In this document: piece by piece, positions 34,859 through 44,351 of the stretch | Position numbering within the stretch: position 1 is the first letter of the stretch | How the letters are laid out: each line of letters opens with the position of its first letter | Assembly: GCA_002384815.1 (NCBI GenBank) | Contig: DGBN01000039.1 | Span: 85,811-149,810, forward strand | Origin: Oxalobacteraceae bacterium UBA4003 | Lineage (GTDB): Bacteria > Pseudomonadota > Gammaproteobacteria > Burkholderiales > Burkholderiaceae_D | DNA length: 64,000 nt | Direction of reading: 5' to 3' | Notes under the pieces: model-generated | What the model was told of the DNA's origin: nothing | What the model saw: the letters and a program-made list of their open reading frames with translations, nothing else | The model's database searches: none | Program-made: the position numbers and the translations under genes

Positions 34859-35305
34859 TCATTCCTGTAAAAGCGGTTCGACGAAGTGCATGCCGCGGGC
34901 AAGCAAGCCCTGGCGGAAGTAAAAACGCTGTACCAGCGCCATATGCAAGCCGGTGTCCAAAACAAAATTTTCGCAATTCAAAGCGATCGCTTGTTGTCGT
35001 GCCGCTTGCAGCAAGCGTTCGCCGACGCCCGACCGGTGAAGGGACGCAGTCACCACCAGATCGTCAATGTAAACAAAGCGACCGTACAGTAAATTATCCA
35101 TCTGGCGATAACCGGCGAGACCGACGATTGCACCATTGCCCCATGCTGCGAGAAGACGATAGCCTTGCGCGCGTTGATGAGCGATCTGTACTGCGTACGT
35201 TGCGCGATCTTTTAGATGTGGGCGCAACTCTTTCATTACCGAAAACGAGGCTTCTAAATCATAGTCGCTGTGTTCGATGTGCCTGATATCCACCAGAGAC
35301 TGCAT
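34859..35305 (-). CDS. GNAT family N-acetyltransferase
   Basis: The 148-residue protein has the GNAT acetyl-CoA site in VYIDDLVVTASLHRSGVGERLLQAARQQA, cited by its motif RSGVGERLL (R/Q-x-x-G-x-G/A). The C-terminal strand region is NFVLDTGLHM. The acceptor is unknown. ATG 35305 has GGAG upstream (TTTTGGAGAAACAC); longer frames begin inside the NmrA-like gene. It ends 5 bp before the azoreductase start, so the two are co-transcribed. Confidence 0.85.
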   Translation of the reverse strand: MQSLVDIRHIEHSDYDLEASFSVMKELRPHLKDRATYAVQIAHQRAQGYRLLAAWGNGAIVGLAGYRQMDNLLYGRFVYIDDLVVTASLHRSGVGERLLQAARQQAIALNCENFVLDTGLHMALVQRFYFRQGLLARGMHFVEPLLQE

Positions 35306-35330
35306 GTGTTTCTCCAAAATAAGTGTCGCG

Positions 35331-36086
35331 CTATCGCGCCGATTGCGACTTGCTGAGCCAGGCGGCAAATGTGGCGGCGCCAAGGCGAGCTTCACCGGTA
35401 GGCGTCAACGATAGATCGTTGAGTTGTGCGCCGTAATACGCTGCGGTTTTGTCAGCAACGACAACACGCGTGTCCTTGAGTGCGGTCAGATAACGCTTCA
35501 TCAATTCGGAGAGCCCGACTTTTTCCGGGCCTGCGGCATCGAAGGTGTCGTTGATAGGCTGTGCGAGTGCAGTGTCAGACACAATCGCTGCAATGTCGTC
35601 CGATGAAATCGGTTGCACGTGCGCAGGGGACAGGCGAATCTCATTGCCGACCGTGCCGTATTGCGCGATGCCACTGAGGAATTCAAAGAACTGCGTAGAG
35701 CGCACGATTGTGTAGGGCACCTTGGCTGACTTGATCAAATTTTCTTGTGCCATCTTTGCGCGGAAGTAGCCGCTTTCCAGCATGCGTTCAGTGCCGACCA
35801 CGGACAGCGCGATGTGATGTTTGACGCCGGCGGCTTCTTCCGCAACGAGCAGATTGCGGCCGGATATTTCAAAGAAGTCGAGTACGGCCTGGTCTTCAAA
35901 CGAAGGCGAGTTGCTCAAATCGATCACGACTTGCGCGCCCTTGACTGCATCCGCCAATCCCTCGCCGGTCATGGTGTTGATGCCGGTTCTGGGTGAACCT
36001 ACCAATACTTCGTAGTCGAGCTGACGAAGATTGGCGACCACTTTGGAGCCGATCAAACCACTGCCGCCGATAACAAGAATTTTCAT
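35331..36086 (-). CDS. NmrA-like NAD(P)-binding SDR family protein
   Basis: The 251-residue atypical short-chain dehydrogenase opens with a Rossmann motif ILVIGGSGLIGSKV. It has VVIDLSNSPSF and HHIALSVVGTERM, and the YFRAKMAQENLIK helix in which Lys takes the place of the classical catalytic YxxxK. Such proteins act as redox sensors or NAD(P)H-dependent reductases. The gene lies between the GNAT gene and the AhpD-like gene on the same strand with short gaps. Confidence 0.83.
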   Translation of the reverse strand: MKILVIGGSGLIGSKVVANLRQLDYEVLVGSPRTGINTMTGEGLADAVKGAQVVIDLSNSPSFEDQAVLDFFEISGRNLLVAEEAAGVKHHIALSVVGTERMLESGYFRAKMAQENLIKSAKVPYTIVRSTQFFEFLSGIAQYGTVGNEIRLSPAHVQPISSDDIAAIVSDTALAQPINDTFDAAGPEKVGLSELMKRYLTALKDTRVVVADKTAAYYGAQLNDLSLTPTGEARLGAATFAAWLSKSQSAR

Positions 36087-36150
36087 ATAAACCTTTCAAG
36101 GTGCCCAGCTAAGGGCGAAGGATTGTGTGCGTTGCTAATGTTGCTGATGA

Positions 36151-36588
36151 TTACGTCGGCATCTTGCGGAAGGCAATTGCAAAGCGATTCCAGCTATTGA
36201 TCGACGTGATCAGCGCGGTCAGTTCCATCAGTTCTGCATCGGTAAAGTGCGGACGCACTGCGTTCCATACTGCATCCGGTACGTGGTTTTGCGAAACCAG
36301 TGTTAGCGATTCTGTCCACTCCAATGCGGCGCGTTCGCGGTCGCTGAAGAATGGGGTTTCGCGCCAGGCAGAGACGGTCGCCAGGCGGCGTTGCGTTTCG
36401 CCGGCTTTGACTGCGTCGGTTACATGCATGTCAAGGCAGAATGCGCAGCCATTGATTTGCGATGCGCGCAGGCGGACCAGGTCCTTGAGCAGAACGTCGA
36501 GCGTGCCTTTGGCTAGCTGGTTTTCAACGCCTATCAATACCTTCATGATGGCTGGGTCGGCGGTGTAGAAGTCGAGGCGAGGTTGCAT
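36151..36588 (-). CDS. Carboxymuconolactone decarboxylase (AhpD-like) family protein
   Basis: The 145-residue protein contains the AhpD-type redox motif CAFCLDMH within INGCAFCLDMHVTDAVKAGET. Its cysteine pair and His are the catalytic elements of alkylhydroperoxidase AhpD-like proteins. A peroxidase or thiol-redox role is inferred. ATG 36588 has a strong AAGGAG site; the longer frame at 36612 lacks one. It is the first gene of the minus-strand group and is divergent from the damaged MocR gene, which was presumably its regulator. Confidence 0.87.
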   Translation of the reverse strand: MQPRLDFYTADPAIMKVLIGVENQLAKGTLDVLLKDLVRLRASQINGCAFCLDMHVTDAVKAGETQRRLATVSAWRETPFFSDRERAALEWTESLTLVSQNHVPDAVWNAVRPHFTDAELMELTALITSINSWNRFAIAFRKMPT

Positions 36589-36716
36589 GTGAAGCTCCTT
36601 GTTTAAGTACATCGGGTTAATGAGTCGGGGTAAATAAGTTGGCGTTTCCTTGATGAGCAGTATGCGAATATCATGGCCGTGTTAAAAGGGCCAAGAAATA
36701 CAAAAAGGACTAGTCC

Positions 36717-37827
36717 ATGAAAAATTCGGCAGTTAGCGCAAAAAGCGCCAAGCCCGACCTTGATTTGCGCGTTGACCGTGCGCTGGAATTACCCATGTAC
36801 CTGCAGATCTGCCAGCGTTTCAAGACGGCGATCGAGCAGGGGCACCTGCATGCGGGTGATCGCGTACCGGCGGTGCGGGCGCTGGCAACCGAATTGAATC
36901 TGGCGCGTGGCACGCGGCGTGACCTGTTTGCCGGAACAGGTATTCATCACTACAGGTTTGCGCACCACGCTGGAACTGACCTTGAGCAGCTTGTCCACGG
37001 TTGGCGATGAATTCTGGTTTGAAGATCCCGGCTATATTCTGGCGCGCCCGTTTTTGCAGAATGCAGCAATCAAGGTGGTGCCGGTGCCGGTCGATGAAAA
37101 TGGCTTGATGGTAGAAGAAGGCAAGCGCCTCAGCCCGTATGCGAAGTTCGCGATGGTCACGCCTTCACATCAAAGTCCGCTCGGCATGACGCTGTCTCTC
37201 GAACGTAGGATGGCCTTGCTGGAATGGGCTAGCAAAGCCGGCAGCTGGATTATCGAAGACGATTACGACAGTGAATTCCGCTATCAGGGGCGACCGCTGC
37301 CTGCGCTGAAAAGTCTGGATCGCAATGATCGTGTCATCTACAGCGGCACCTTCAGCAAGGTGATGTTTCCGGGTTTGCGGCTGGCGTATGTGGTTGCGCC
37401 TGTCAGTGTGCTTGCACGTTTCCAGGCGGTTGCTTACAACTTGAACGCAGGCTGCCCGTATCTGTTCCAGGCAGGCGTAGCCGATTTTATCGCCGAAGGT
37501 CATTTCTCGGGACATCTGAAAAAAATGCGTCTGCTGTATGCAGAACGTCGGGCGGTAACGCAGTGTGTTTTTCAGCAAGTATTGGGTGATCGCGTGCGTA
37601 TAGATCTGCGACCGGGCGGTTTGCATATGTTGGCCAAGCTGGGTGATCACGAAGATGATGTTCTGTTGGCGGATAGGGCACGTGAAGCAGGTTTGGCCAT
37701 GCATCCTTTATCGCGCTGGTACATCAATGCGAAACCACAGCAGGGATTGTTGCTGGGGTTTGCCAATGTGATCGACGAGAAAGATGCGATGCGCATCGCG
37801 ATGAAACTCAAGCGATCTATGTCATAG
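36717..37827 (+). pseudogene. MocR-type (GntR/aminotransferase) regulator, broken by internal deletion and frameshift
   Basis: The first frame (36717 to about 36915) encodes a GntR winged helix (YLQICQRFKTAIEQGHLHAGD, RALATELNLARGT). The next expected segment, the rest of the winged helix, the linker and the start of the aminotransferase fold (perhaps 70-100 residues), is missing. A second frame, +1 relative to the first, resumes at about 36907 with ARGVTCLPEQVFITTGLR and runs intact to the end. It includes the PLP lysine in SGTFSKVMFPGLRLA. The junction lies in similar sequences (GCGCGTGGC and GCACGCGGC), suggesting slippage or microhomology deletion. The gene is presumably inactive. Confidence 0.8.
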
Positions 37828-38179
37828 ACGGGTTTGTTTGTTCTCCAATTGCACTTTCCGAACAGCCACTTTCCTTGTCAAAATCTGGTTCGCTCTACGA
37901 GCGATGCCTTGCTTAATTTTTCAGTAAATGTGAAATAAGCTGTCGAGATGTTTTAACTATCTTTCGTACCTGAATTACGTTGCTATTCAAATCGTTTTCT
38001 TTTCAGAATCATCGTTACAAAAATTGCGATCGCGAATGATGATGACGCTGAACTAAAGCGGATAGCTACCGCTCTGATATGGCGGGCCGTGCGGCTGTGT
38101 TTTTCCGATGATGGGTTTGGCCCGGTACTTTTCATTTGTTAATCACAGTGCGCCATGCACAATTCATCGCGAGGCTATC
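37828..38179. other. Non-coding stretch before a possible 40-residue gene
   Basis: I see no gene here. A small perfect hairpin (AGCGG/CCGCT arms, 38057-38073) is the only structure noted; the stretch presumably carries the promoter of the small frame that follows. Confidence 0.4.
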
Positions 38180-38302
38180 ATGACCATGACTATCGTTTCC
38201 TTCTATATCGACTTTATTACAATGTTCAAAGAGTGGTTTGCCAATGTGGATGTCTATCACGGCTTGAGCCAGGCAGATAAACAGGACCTGATGAACTGGT
38301 AG
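38180..38302 (+). CDS. Possible small protein, 40 residues
   Basis: ATG 38180 has GAGG 5 nt upstream. The frame encodes an amphipathic or hydrophobic start (MTMTIVSFYIDFITMFKEWF) and an acidic end (VDVYHGLSQADKQDLMNW). There is no homology I recognise. The good ribosome binding site and a balanced composition favour a real gene, but length alone gives little support. A weak AAAATGG/CCATTTT inverted repeat near 38360-38387 may end transcription. Confidence 0.4.
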   Translation: MTMTIVSFYIDFITMFKEWFANVDVYHGLSQADKQDLMNW

Positions 38303-38436
38303 CGTGAAGTCTGAGCATGATTGGCACCACTCGTGATTTTCTCAAATTAGTTCAAACAAAAATGGTTACGTAAAAACGCAGCCATTTTGCTTTGTGATCG
38401 GGCTGTCGTTAAACAATGCATGCCTCGAACAGGTGC

Positions 38437-39606
38437 TTATGTCGGCGAGCGATCTTCATTTGGAAATGCAATTGCACCAATAATCACCAGCACGCACAAC
38501 GCTCCCAATGCTTGCAGCATCAGCGTAAAGCCACCGCGTTCGTGTAGCGATGCAACCAGGCCGACTGATGCACCAGCGGCAGTAAATCCAAGGAAGTAAC
38601 GCACCGAGTAAGCACGCGCTCGCCATTCGTCGCTGGTGTATTTTCCTATCATCGCGTCATTGACTGTTATTTGTCCGAAGATGCCGATGATGATGCCAAT
38701 GCAAACCAGAACCAGCGGTACGCCGGACAAGGCAGCGCCGAAGAAAAGCAGGGGTGCGAGTATCAACGCAAGTGGCAGGAACAATGTTTTGAGCGAATGC
38801 TTGTCTAGCAGGTGACCGATGATGTATTGCGCGAGTGCGCCGAACACATACGTGCCTGCAGCGATGACGCCGAGCAGTGCGGTATTGGTCGTCAGCTCAG
38901 ACAGCCGTTCTTCAAATAATTTCGGCAAGGCCACGGTCAGCGCATTGAATGTCGTCGAACTGGCGATGATGGTGATGACGAGTGCCGCGATCACGCGCCA
39001 CATCGCTTCTTTCGATACGCGTGCGGCTGTGTGATTCGCTGCTTTGCGAGCACCGCGCGCCTCATGTTTAACCTTGCTCGCGAAGAAAATCCCGATTGCG
39101 ATTGCGGCAAATCCCGGTAATGCGAATGCCCAGCGCCAGCCTACGTATGCACACACCACGCCAGTGACGAGTGCTGACGATGCCACGCCGAGATTGCCCC
39201 ACACGCCATTGACGCCGACTTCGCGGCCGAGCTTGTCGGCATGCGCGACAAGCATCGCAGTACCGACCGGATGATAGATCGCAGCGAACAGGCCAACTGC
39301 GAGTAAGGCGATGCTGAGTTGTTGCGGCGTCTGCGTCAGCCCGACGGACATCATTGCAAGGCCGATGCCGATAAAGAAAATCACCATCATGTGACGCCGG
39401 CTCCAGCGGTCGCCGAGCCATCCGGTCAATAGCGAACCTGCGCCGAACGCGACAAAGCCGGGTGTTGCATACGGCAGCAAGTCGGCATAGCTCATGCTGA
39501 AAACCGGTGCCATGACGATAACCGCCGCGGCGAAAACCAGCATGGCGTAGTGGTCGATGAAGTGAGCGACATTGATGTAAGCGATAACGGTGCGAGGATT
39601 GTTCAC
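38437..39606 (-). CDS. MFS transporter
   Basis: The 389-residue inner-membrane carrier has about twelve helices, opens NNPRTVIAYINVAHFIDHYAMLVF, and has the loop motif GWLGDRWSRRHMM between helices 2 and 3. The start is GTG 39606 with AAAAGG upstream. The opening INVAHFIDHY is common in a group of MFS proteins of Burkholderiales related to fosmidomycin-resistance carriers; the substrate is unknown. It is divergent from an AraC regulator, which probably controls it. Confidence 0.82.
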   Translation of the reverse strand: MNNPRTVIAYINVAHFIDHYAMLVFAAAVIVMAPVFSMSYADLLPYATPGFVAFGAGSLLTGWLGDRWSRRHMMVIFFIGIGLAMMSVGLTQTPQQLSIALLAVGLFAAIYHPVGTAMLVAHADKLGREVGVNGVWGNLGVASSALVTGVVCAYVGWRWAFALPGFAAIAIGIFFASKVKHEARGARKAANHTAARVSKEAMWRVIAALVITIIASSTTFNALTVALPKLFEERLSELTTNTALLGVIAAGTYVFGALAQYIIGHLLDKHSLKTLFLPLALILAPLLFFGAALSGVPLVLVCIGIIIGIFGQITVNDAMIGKYTSDEWRARAYSVRYFLGFTAAGASVGLVASLHERGGFTLMLQALGALCVLVIIGAIAFPNEDRSPT

Positions 39607-39718
39607 GAACTGGCCTTTTCAAAAAGAGTGCGTTTAGGTTAATCTGACTGCTCATCGACTGGCAGACAACTAACATCGCCTACACGCCAAATTGCAGTTT
39701 TGAAATTCGGAGAAATTA

Positions 39719-40465
39719 ATGATCATTGGCGCGACTTCTTATCCGCGCGGTACACGGCTGGGATTGCATGTGCATCGCGAGGCGCAATTGCTGTTTGCGT
39801 CCAGTGGCATCATGCAGGTGACGACACCGAAAGGTCGCTGGCTGGTGCCGCCTGCGCGCGCCGTCTGGTTGCCGCCCGGAATCGAACATGCAGTGGATGT
39901 GCTGGCTGATATTGAAATGCGCGCCTTGCTGGTTCATGCGGACTGGCTGGCCGCTCATCCAGAAGCGTCACGCTTGAATCGCGAGTTCGTCGTCACCGTC
40001 GGTCCGCTATTGCGCGAAACCATCCTTGCCGCGTTCAAGCATGCTTCGAATGCGAAGCGCATCAATCTGTTGGTGGAGGTCGCGCTATTCGAGCTCGTCG
40101 AGGATGAAGATGCGGCGACCTTTGTGCCATTGCCTGGCGATCCGCGGGCGCGACGTGTGGCCGACATGATCCTCGCGGACCCGGCGAATGATCGCGAACT
40201 GGAATTGCTGGCACACGCGGCCGGCGCATCAGCGCGCACTATCACGCGCCTGTTTTCAGCAGAAACGAATCTGACCTTCAAGGAGTGGCGACAACGCGCC
40301 CGCATCATGGCGGCTGTCGAAGCTTTGGGTAGTGGCAAGACATCGATCAAGCAACTCGCGGCGCAACTGGGCTTCAGCAGCGTCGCTGCATTCGGTCATG
40401 CGTTTCGGCAGATCATGGGAATGACGCCTAGCGAGATGATGCGGAGGTCGGGTGGAAATAAATGA
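39719..40465 (+). CDS. AraC family regulator with N-terminal cupin
   Basis: The 248-residue regulator has an N-terminal AraC-binding cupin (LGLHVHREAQLLFASSGIMQV, LPPGIEHAVDV). A C-terminal pair of helix-turn-helix motifs follows (LELLAHAAGASARTITRLF, SIKQLAAQLGFSSVAAFGHAF). It ends in GMTPSEMMRR, typical of the domain. The ligand is unknown. It is divergent from the MFS gene with a 112-bp shared promoter region and is the likely regulator of it. Confidence 0.88.
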   Translation: MIIGATSYPRGTRLGLHVHREAQLLFASSGIMQVTTPKGRWLVPPARAVWLPPGIEHAVDVLADIEMRALLVHADWLAAHPEASRLNREFVVTVGPLLRETILAAFKHASNAKRINLLVEVALFELVEDEDAATFVPLPGDPRARRVADMILADPANDRELELLAHAAGASARTITRLFSAETNLTFKEWRQRARIMAAVEALGSGKTSIKQLAAQLGFSSVAAFGHAFRQIMGMTPSEMMRRSGGNK

Positions 40466-40509
40466 CGGAAGAGTTGCGCATAGCCCGTAACGAAATATGC
40501 GCAACTTTC

Positions 40510-40893
40510 TTATGCAGACATCAAGGACACATGCGCCGCCACGATGCGCCAACCTTGCGGCAGCCGCAGCCAGGTATGACTTTGGCGCCCTATACGAGCT
40601 TCGCCTTTGCGCGTGAACTCGGTATTGGCAGTCGCATAGTCGCGCCCGTAGGTGGTGATGACGGTGTTCATCAATTCACGTTCCAATCCTTTCGATGGAC
40701 GTGCCAGTCGAAACGCACGTATCGCCTCATAACCGACAAGGTTCTCGCCCACGCCGTAACGCAGCGTACAAGGATGGTTCCAGAACAGTTCATCCAGCAC
40801 CGCGACATCATTGCCCGTCAGCGCAGCTTCATAGCGCATGAATGCAGCAGTCACTTCGGCAACTACTTCAGGCAGATTGATTTCTTGTTCCAT
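40510..40893 (-). CDS. AtzH-like / DUF3225 NTF2-fold protein (system B)
   Basis: The 127-residue protein is a SnoaL/NTF2-like fold of the AtzH/HpxZ group. The recognisable parts are AAFMRYEAALTGNDVAVLDELFW, LRYGVGENLVGYEAIRAFR and SHTWLRLPQGWRIVAAHVS. AtzH-type proteins occur in cyanuric-acid and oxalurate/purine catabolic operons together with AtzE-type amidases. Its presence here supports an amide/ureide substrate for system B. It lies 15 bp after the fused transporter gene on the same strand and is the last gene of that operon. Catalytic or accessory role is unclear. Confidence 0.78.
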   Translation of the reverse strand: MEQEINLPEVVAEVTAAFMRYEAALTGNDVAVLDELFWNHPCTLRYGVGENLVGYEAIRAFRLARPSKGLERELMNTVITTYGRDYATANTEFTRKGEARIGRQSHTWLRLPQGWRIVAAHVSLMSA

Positions 40894-40908
40894 ACCGATA
40901 GTCTCCTT

Positions 40909-43407
40909 TTAGTGTCCGCCAAGATAGGCTTTGGCCAAGCCATCGTTGCTGGCAATCTCAGCCGCCGTTCCTTGCGCAGTGACGCGGCCGCTTTCGATAA
41001 CATAAGCACGATCAGCCAGCGCCAAGGCCAGCGCTGCCATTTGATCAACCAGCAGAATAGTCATGTTTTCTGCACGTAGTCTATCCAGTGCGGCAAACAG
41101 TTCGGTAATTATTTTTGGGGCCAAGCCGAGTGAGGGTTCATCCAGCAATAAAATCCGCGGACGTGACATCAAGCCGCGTGCCACTGCCAGCATTTGTTGT
41201 TCGCCTCCTGAGAGCAGGCCGGCGCGTTGGTGCAGTCGTTCGCGCAGTCGAGGGAAGCGCGTCAGCATTTCTTCGACTCTAGTGTTCATGTCTTGCGGAT
41301 ACAGGAAGGCGCCCAGTCGAATGTTATCCAGTACCGACAAGTCTTTAAACACTTGTCGTCCTTCCGGCACCAGTACCAGGCCTTTTGCGACGATTGCGTC
41401 TGCCGACAACTGGCTTAACTCTGTGCCTTCAAAATGGATGCCGCCGCTCACTGGCCTGTGCAAGCCGGCAAGCGCGCGCATCAAGGTTGATTTGCCGGCA
41501 CCGTTGGCGCCCAGCAGTGCGACCATTTCGCCGCGTTTCACCTGTATGTCTATGCCTTGCAGCACAGGTTCTGCACCGTAACCGGTCACCAGATTACCAA
41601 CGCCCAGCACTTCTTTTCCGTCGACCGCGCGATGTGTACGATTCGCAATATCCTGGCTACCCATATCGGCATCGCCCAGATAAGCCTGGCGCACGGCCGA
41701 GTCGTTCTGGATTTCTGTCGGCGTACCTATTGCCAAGCGTCGCCCAGCATCCAGCACCACAAGCTGGTCGCAGATGTCCATCACCAAAGTCATGTCGTGC
41801 TCAACCACGACCACACTGATGCCGGCTGCCGAAATGCGCCGCAATAAAGTCGCGAGCTGTTTCTTGTCTTCAGTCGAGAGCCCGGCTGCCGGTTCATCCA
41901 GCAACAGAATATCTGGGTCGGTAGCAAGTGCCCGTGCGATTTCGACCAGGCGTCTGTCCACATGCGCGAGATCGGCAGCAGGTGTATCGGTTGCCCCGAA
42001 GTAGCCGCAGTAAGCGAGCAATTGTCGGCTGAAGGTGCGCACGTCGCTTGCGTTGAAGCGTGCGGTATCGAGCAAGCCGCCCAGCTTGCCGCGGCTCGTC
42101 GCAAGCGCTACGTTGTCTTCCACACTGAGTGTGTCGAATAGCTCGGAGGTTTGATAGGTGCGCGAAATCCCTTTTCGTGCAATCGCGAACGCATTTTTCC
42201 CCTGCAGCGTTGCGCCATCCAGACTGAAGCTTCCTGATGTTGGCTGATAAAAACCGCTCAGCATATTCAACGCAGTGGTTTTGCCTGCGCCATTCGGGCC
42301 GATCAAACCGGTGATCGCGGCGGGCTTTACTTCAAAGCTCAAATCACTGACTGCACGTACGCCACCGAAGACCATGCTGATGCCATCGGTGCGCAAGGTG
42401 CGGCGTTGTCGTGTGGCCAGTGCGAGCGCCGGTGTGTTTGAAATATCCGCAGGAATTTGTTTTTTTGTCTTGCGCGATTTTCCGATTCGGCCTAGCGCGC
42501 CGACTACACCTTCCGGAGCGATCCAGAGAACGAGTAGCAACAGTGTGCCGAAAAACAGTAGACGGTATTCCGCCAGGCCTGACAGCAACTCGGGCAGCAA
42601 GCCGACGATCAGTGCACCGACCAATGGTCCCGCAATCGAGCCGGCACCGCCGACCACAACGATCAATACAAACAAAATCGATTGCATGAAGCCAAAGCTG
42701 TCAGGCGTGACGAAGGCAGATAGTGGCGCGAACAAGCCACCGGCCAATCCTGCCAGCATTGCCGATACGACAAACGCCAGTGTCTTGATGGTGAGTGGAT
42801 TGAGGCCTATCGATTCTGCCGCGGTTTCACTGTCTTTTACCGCGCGCATCGCGGCACCCCAGGTGCCGTTGGAAAGTCGGGAGAACGCAATGAAGAGAAC
42901 TGCTGCAGTGATCAATGCAAGTAATGCGATGCCGGTTTCGCCGCTGACGATGCCGCCAAAGCTGGGCGCTGCAATGCCCATGATGCCGTTTTGTCCGCCG
43001 GTCAGTCCGGGCATTTCCACAATGCCGTGCTGCACGATGAAGCTGAAAGCAATGGTGATCATCGCGAGGTAGGGGCCTTTCACGCGCAAAGCCGGCAGTG
43101 CGAGTAACAAGCCGAACAGACCCGCAACAATGGCGGCAACCGGCCATGCAAGCCAGAAGCTCCAGCCCATGCTGGTAGTGAGTATGGCGACGACATAAGC
43201 GCCGATTGCATAAAAGCCGACATGCCCGAATGAGACCTGGCCGGTGAGGCCGAGCAATACATTCAAGCCTATGCCGACAATCGCAGTCAGCGCGATACCG
43301 GCCAACACAAAGACGTAGTAGCCATTCAAGCCAAGCGCAAGACCGCAAGCAACTGCAAGGAAGACAAGCGTGAGCGTGAGCTGCAGGGGGAAAGAAAATT
43401 GCTTCAT
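40909..43407 (-). CDS. LivM-LivG-LivF fusion: permease with two ABC ATPase domains (system B)
   Basis: The 832-residue single protein joins three usual subunits. Residues 1-310 are a LivM permease (TAIVGIGLNVLLGLTGQVSFGHVGF, LAMITIAFSFIV). About 340-575 is a LivG ATPase (Walker A GPNGAGKTT near 370, Walker B DILLLDEPAAGLS), whose signature is degenerate (LAHVDRRLVEIARAL). About 600-832 is a LivF ATPase (Walker A GANGAGKST near 632, signature LSGGEQQ, Walker B ILLLDEPSLGLAP). Linkers are short and charged (GKSRKTKKQIPADIS). In operon A the same parts are separate genes. It overlaps livH by 4 bp (ATGA) and precedes the AtzH-like gene. Confidence 0.9.
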   Translation of the reverse strand: MKQFSFPLQLTLTLVFLAVACGLALGLNGYYVFVLAGIALTAIVGIGLNVLLGLTGQVSFGHVGFYAIGAYVVAILTTSMGWSFWLAWPVAAIVAGLFGLLLALPALRVKGPYLAMITIAFSFIVQHGIVEMPGLTGGQNGIMGIAAPSFGGIVSGETGIALLALITAAVLFIAFSRLSNGTWGAAMRAVKDSETAAESIGLNPLTIKTLAFVVSAMLAGLAGGLFAPLSAFVTPDSFGFMQSILFVLIVVVGGAGSIAGPLVGALIVGLLPELLSGLAEYRLLFFGTLLLLVLWIAPEGVVGALGRIGKSRKTKKQIPADISNTPALALATRQRRTLRTDGISMVFGGVRAVSDLSFEVKPAAITGLIGPNGAGKTTALNMLSGFYQPTSGSFSLDGATLQGKNAFAIARKGISRTYQTSELFDTLSVEDNVALATSRGKLGGLLDTARFNASDVRTFSRQLLAYCGYFGATDTPAADLAHVDRRLVEIARALATDPDILLLDEPAAGLSTEDKKQLATLLRRISAAGISVVVVEHDMTLVMDICDQLVVLDAGRRLAIGTPTEIQNDSAVRQAYLGDADMGSQDIANRTHRAVDGKEVLGVGNLVTGYGAEPVLQGIDIQVKRGEMVALLGANGAGKSTLMRALAGLHRPVSGGIHFEGTELSQLSADAIVAKGLVLVPEGRQVFKDLSVLDNIRLGAFLYPQDMNTRVEEMLTRFPRLRERLHQRAGLLSGGEQQMLAVARGLMSRPRILLLDEPSLGLAPKIITELFAALDRLRAENMTILLVDQMAALALALADRAYVIESGRVTAQGTAAEIASNDGLAKAYLGGH

Positions 43408-44279
43408 ACTTTTTTCACCTCTTTTTGCCCAAACAAGCCGTTAGGCCGCATAGCCAGTACGACGATGACCAATGTAAATGTAATGATCTGGGTATAACCG
43501 GAACCCAGCGTTGATGTCACCAGTGCCTCGACTATGCCGAACAGCAGGCCGGCGAACATGACGCTCCATGCGCTGGTGATGCCGCCAAGGATGGCGACTG
43601 CAAATGCCTTCAATCCGAATAGCGTACCCATATCGGCATTGACGTTGAATAGCGGCGCAATCAGGATGCCCGCGACACCGGCGAGCAAAGCGGAGAGTGC
43701 AAATGCAGCAGCAATTGTGCGTTTGATAGGGATACCCATCAATTGTGCGGCCTGACGATTTTGTACTACTGCGAGCATCGCAATGCCCCAACGAGTGCGG
43801 CGCGAAATTGTATGTAGTAGTGCAGCGAGTGCGAGTCCAAGAATCGGAATCAGCAATTGCAAAGGATAGACGCCCAAGCCTATACCGCCGATTTCAATCG
43901 GCGTCATTGCCAGCGAAGAAGGCAGGCTGCGGGGCTCTTTGCCAAATGTATGCATCACGACATTGTCCAGCACGATGCCGAGTGCAACCGTCGACATCAG
44001 CCACGCATTCGAGCCGCGACTGGCAAATGGACGCACTGCAAAAAACTCCACCAGCAAGCCGTAGGCCGCACATAAGGCCAGTGCAAACACGATGGCCAGC
44101 CACATCGGCCAACCCAAGGTTTGTGTAAAGCCAAAACACAAGACTGCGCCCAGCATCATCGAACTGCCTTGCGCAAAATTGACCGTGCCTGAAACGGCGT
44201 AGGTAATGTAAAAGCCGAGTGCCAGCAAGCCGTACATGCTTCCCAGGCCGAAGCCGCTAATCAGTGCTGATAACAACAT
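43404..44279 (-). CDS. livH: LivH-type ABC permease (system B)
   Basis: The 291-residue inner-membrane permease has the LivH opening LISGFGLGSMYGLLALGFYITYAVSGTVNFAQG, the coupling loop GIAMLAVVQNRQAAQLMGI, and FAVAILGGITSAWSVMFAG late. It pairs with the LivM part of the fusion protein, whose start it overlaps by ATGA. The gap to the binding-protein gene upstream is 72 bp. Its identity is clear although it differs strongly from the LivH of operon A, so the two systems are not a recent duplication. Confidence 0.88.
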   Translation of the reverse strand: MLLSALISGFGLGSMYGLLALGFYITYAVSGTVNFAQGSSMMLGAVLCFGFTQTLGWPMWLAIVFALALCAAYGLLVEFFAVRPFASRGSNAWLMSTVALGIVLDNVVMHTFGKEPRSLPSSLAMTPIEIGGIGLGVYPLQLLIPILGLALAALLHTISRRTRWGIAMLAVVQNRQAAQLMGIPIKRTIAAAFALSALLAGVAGILIAPLFNVNADMGTLFGLKAFAVAILGGITSAWSVMFAGLLFGIVEALVTSTLGSGYTQIITFTLVIVVLAMRPNGLFGQKEVKKV

Positions 44280-44351
44280 TTTTGATTCTCCAAATCATGC
44301 GATCCGTAAAGCGACACCTTGCCGCTTTACGGCGGTACTGCTACTTATTAC

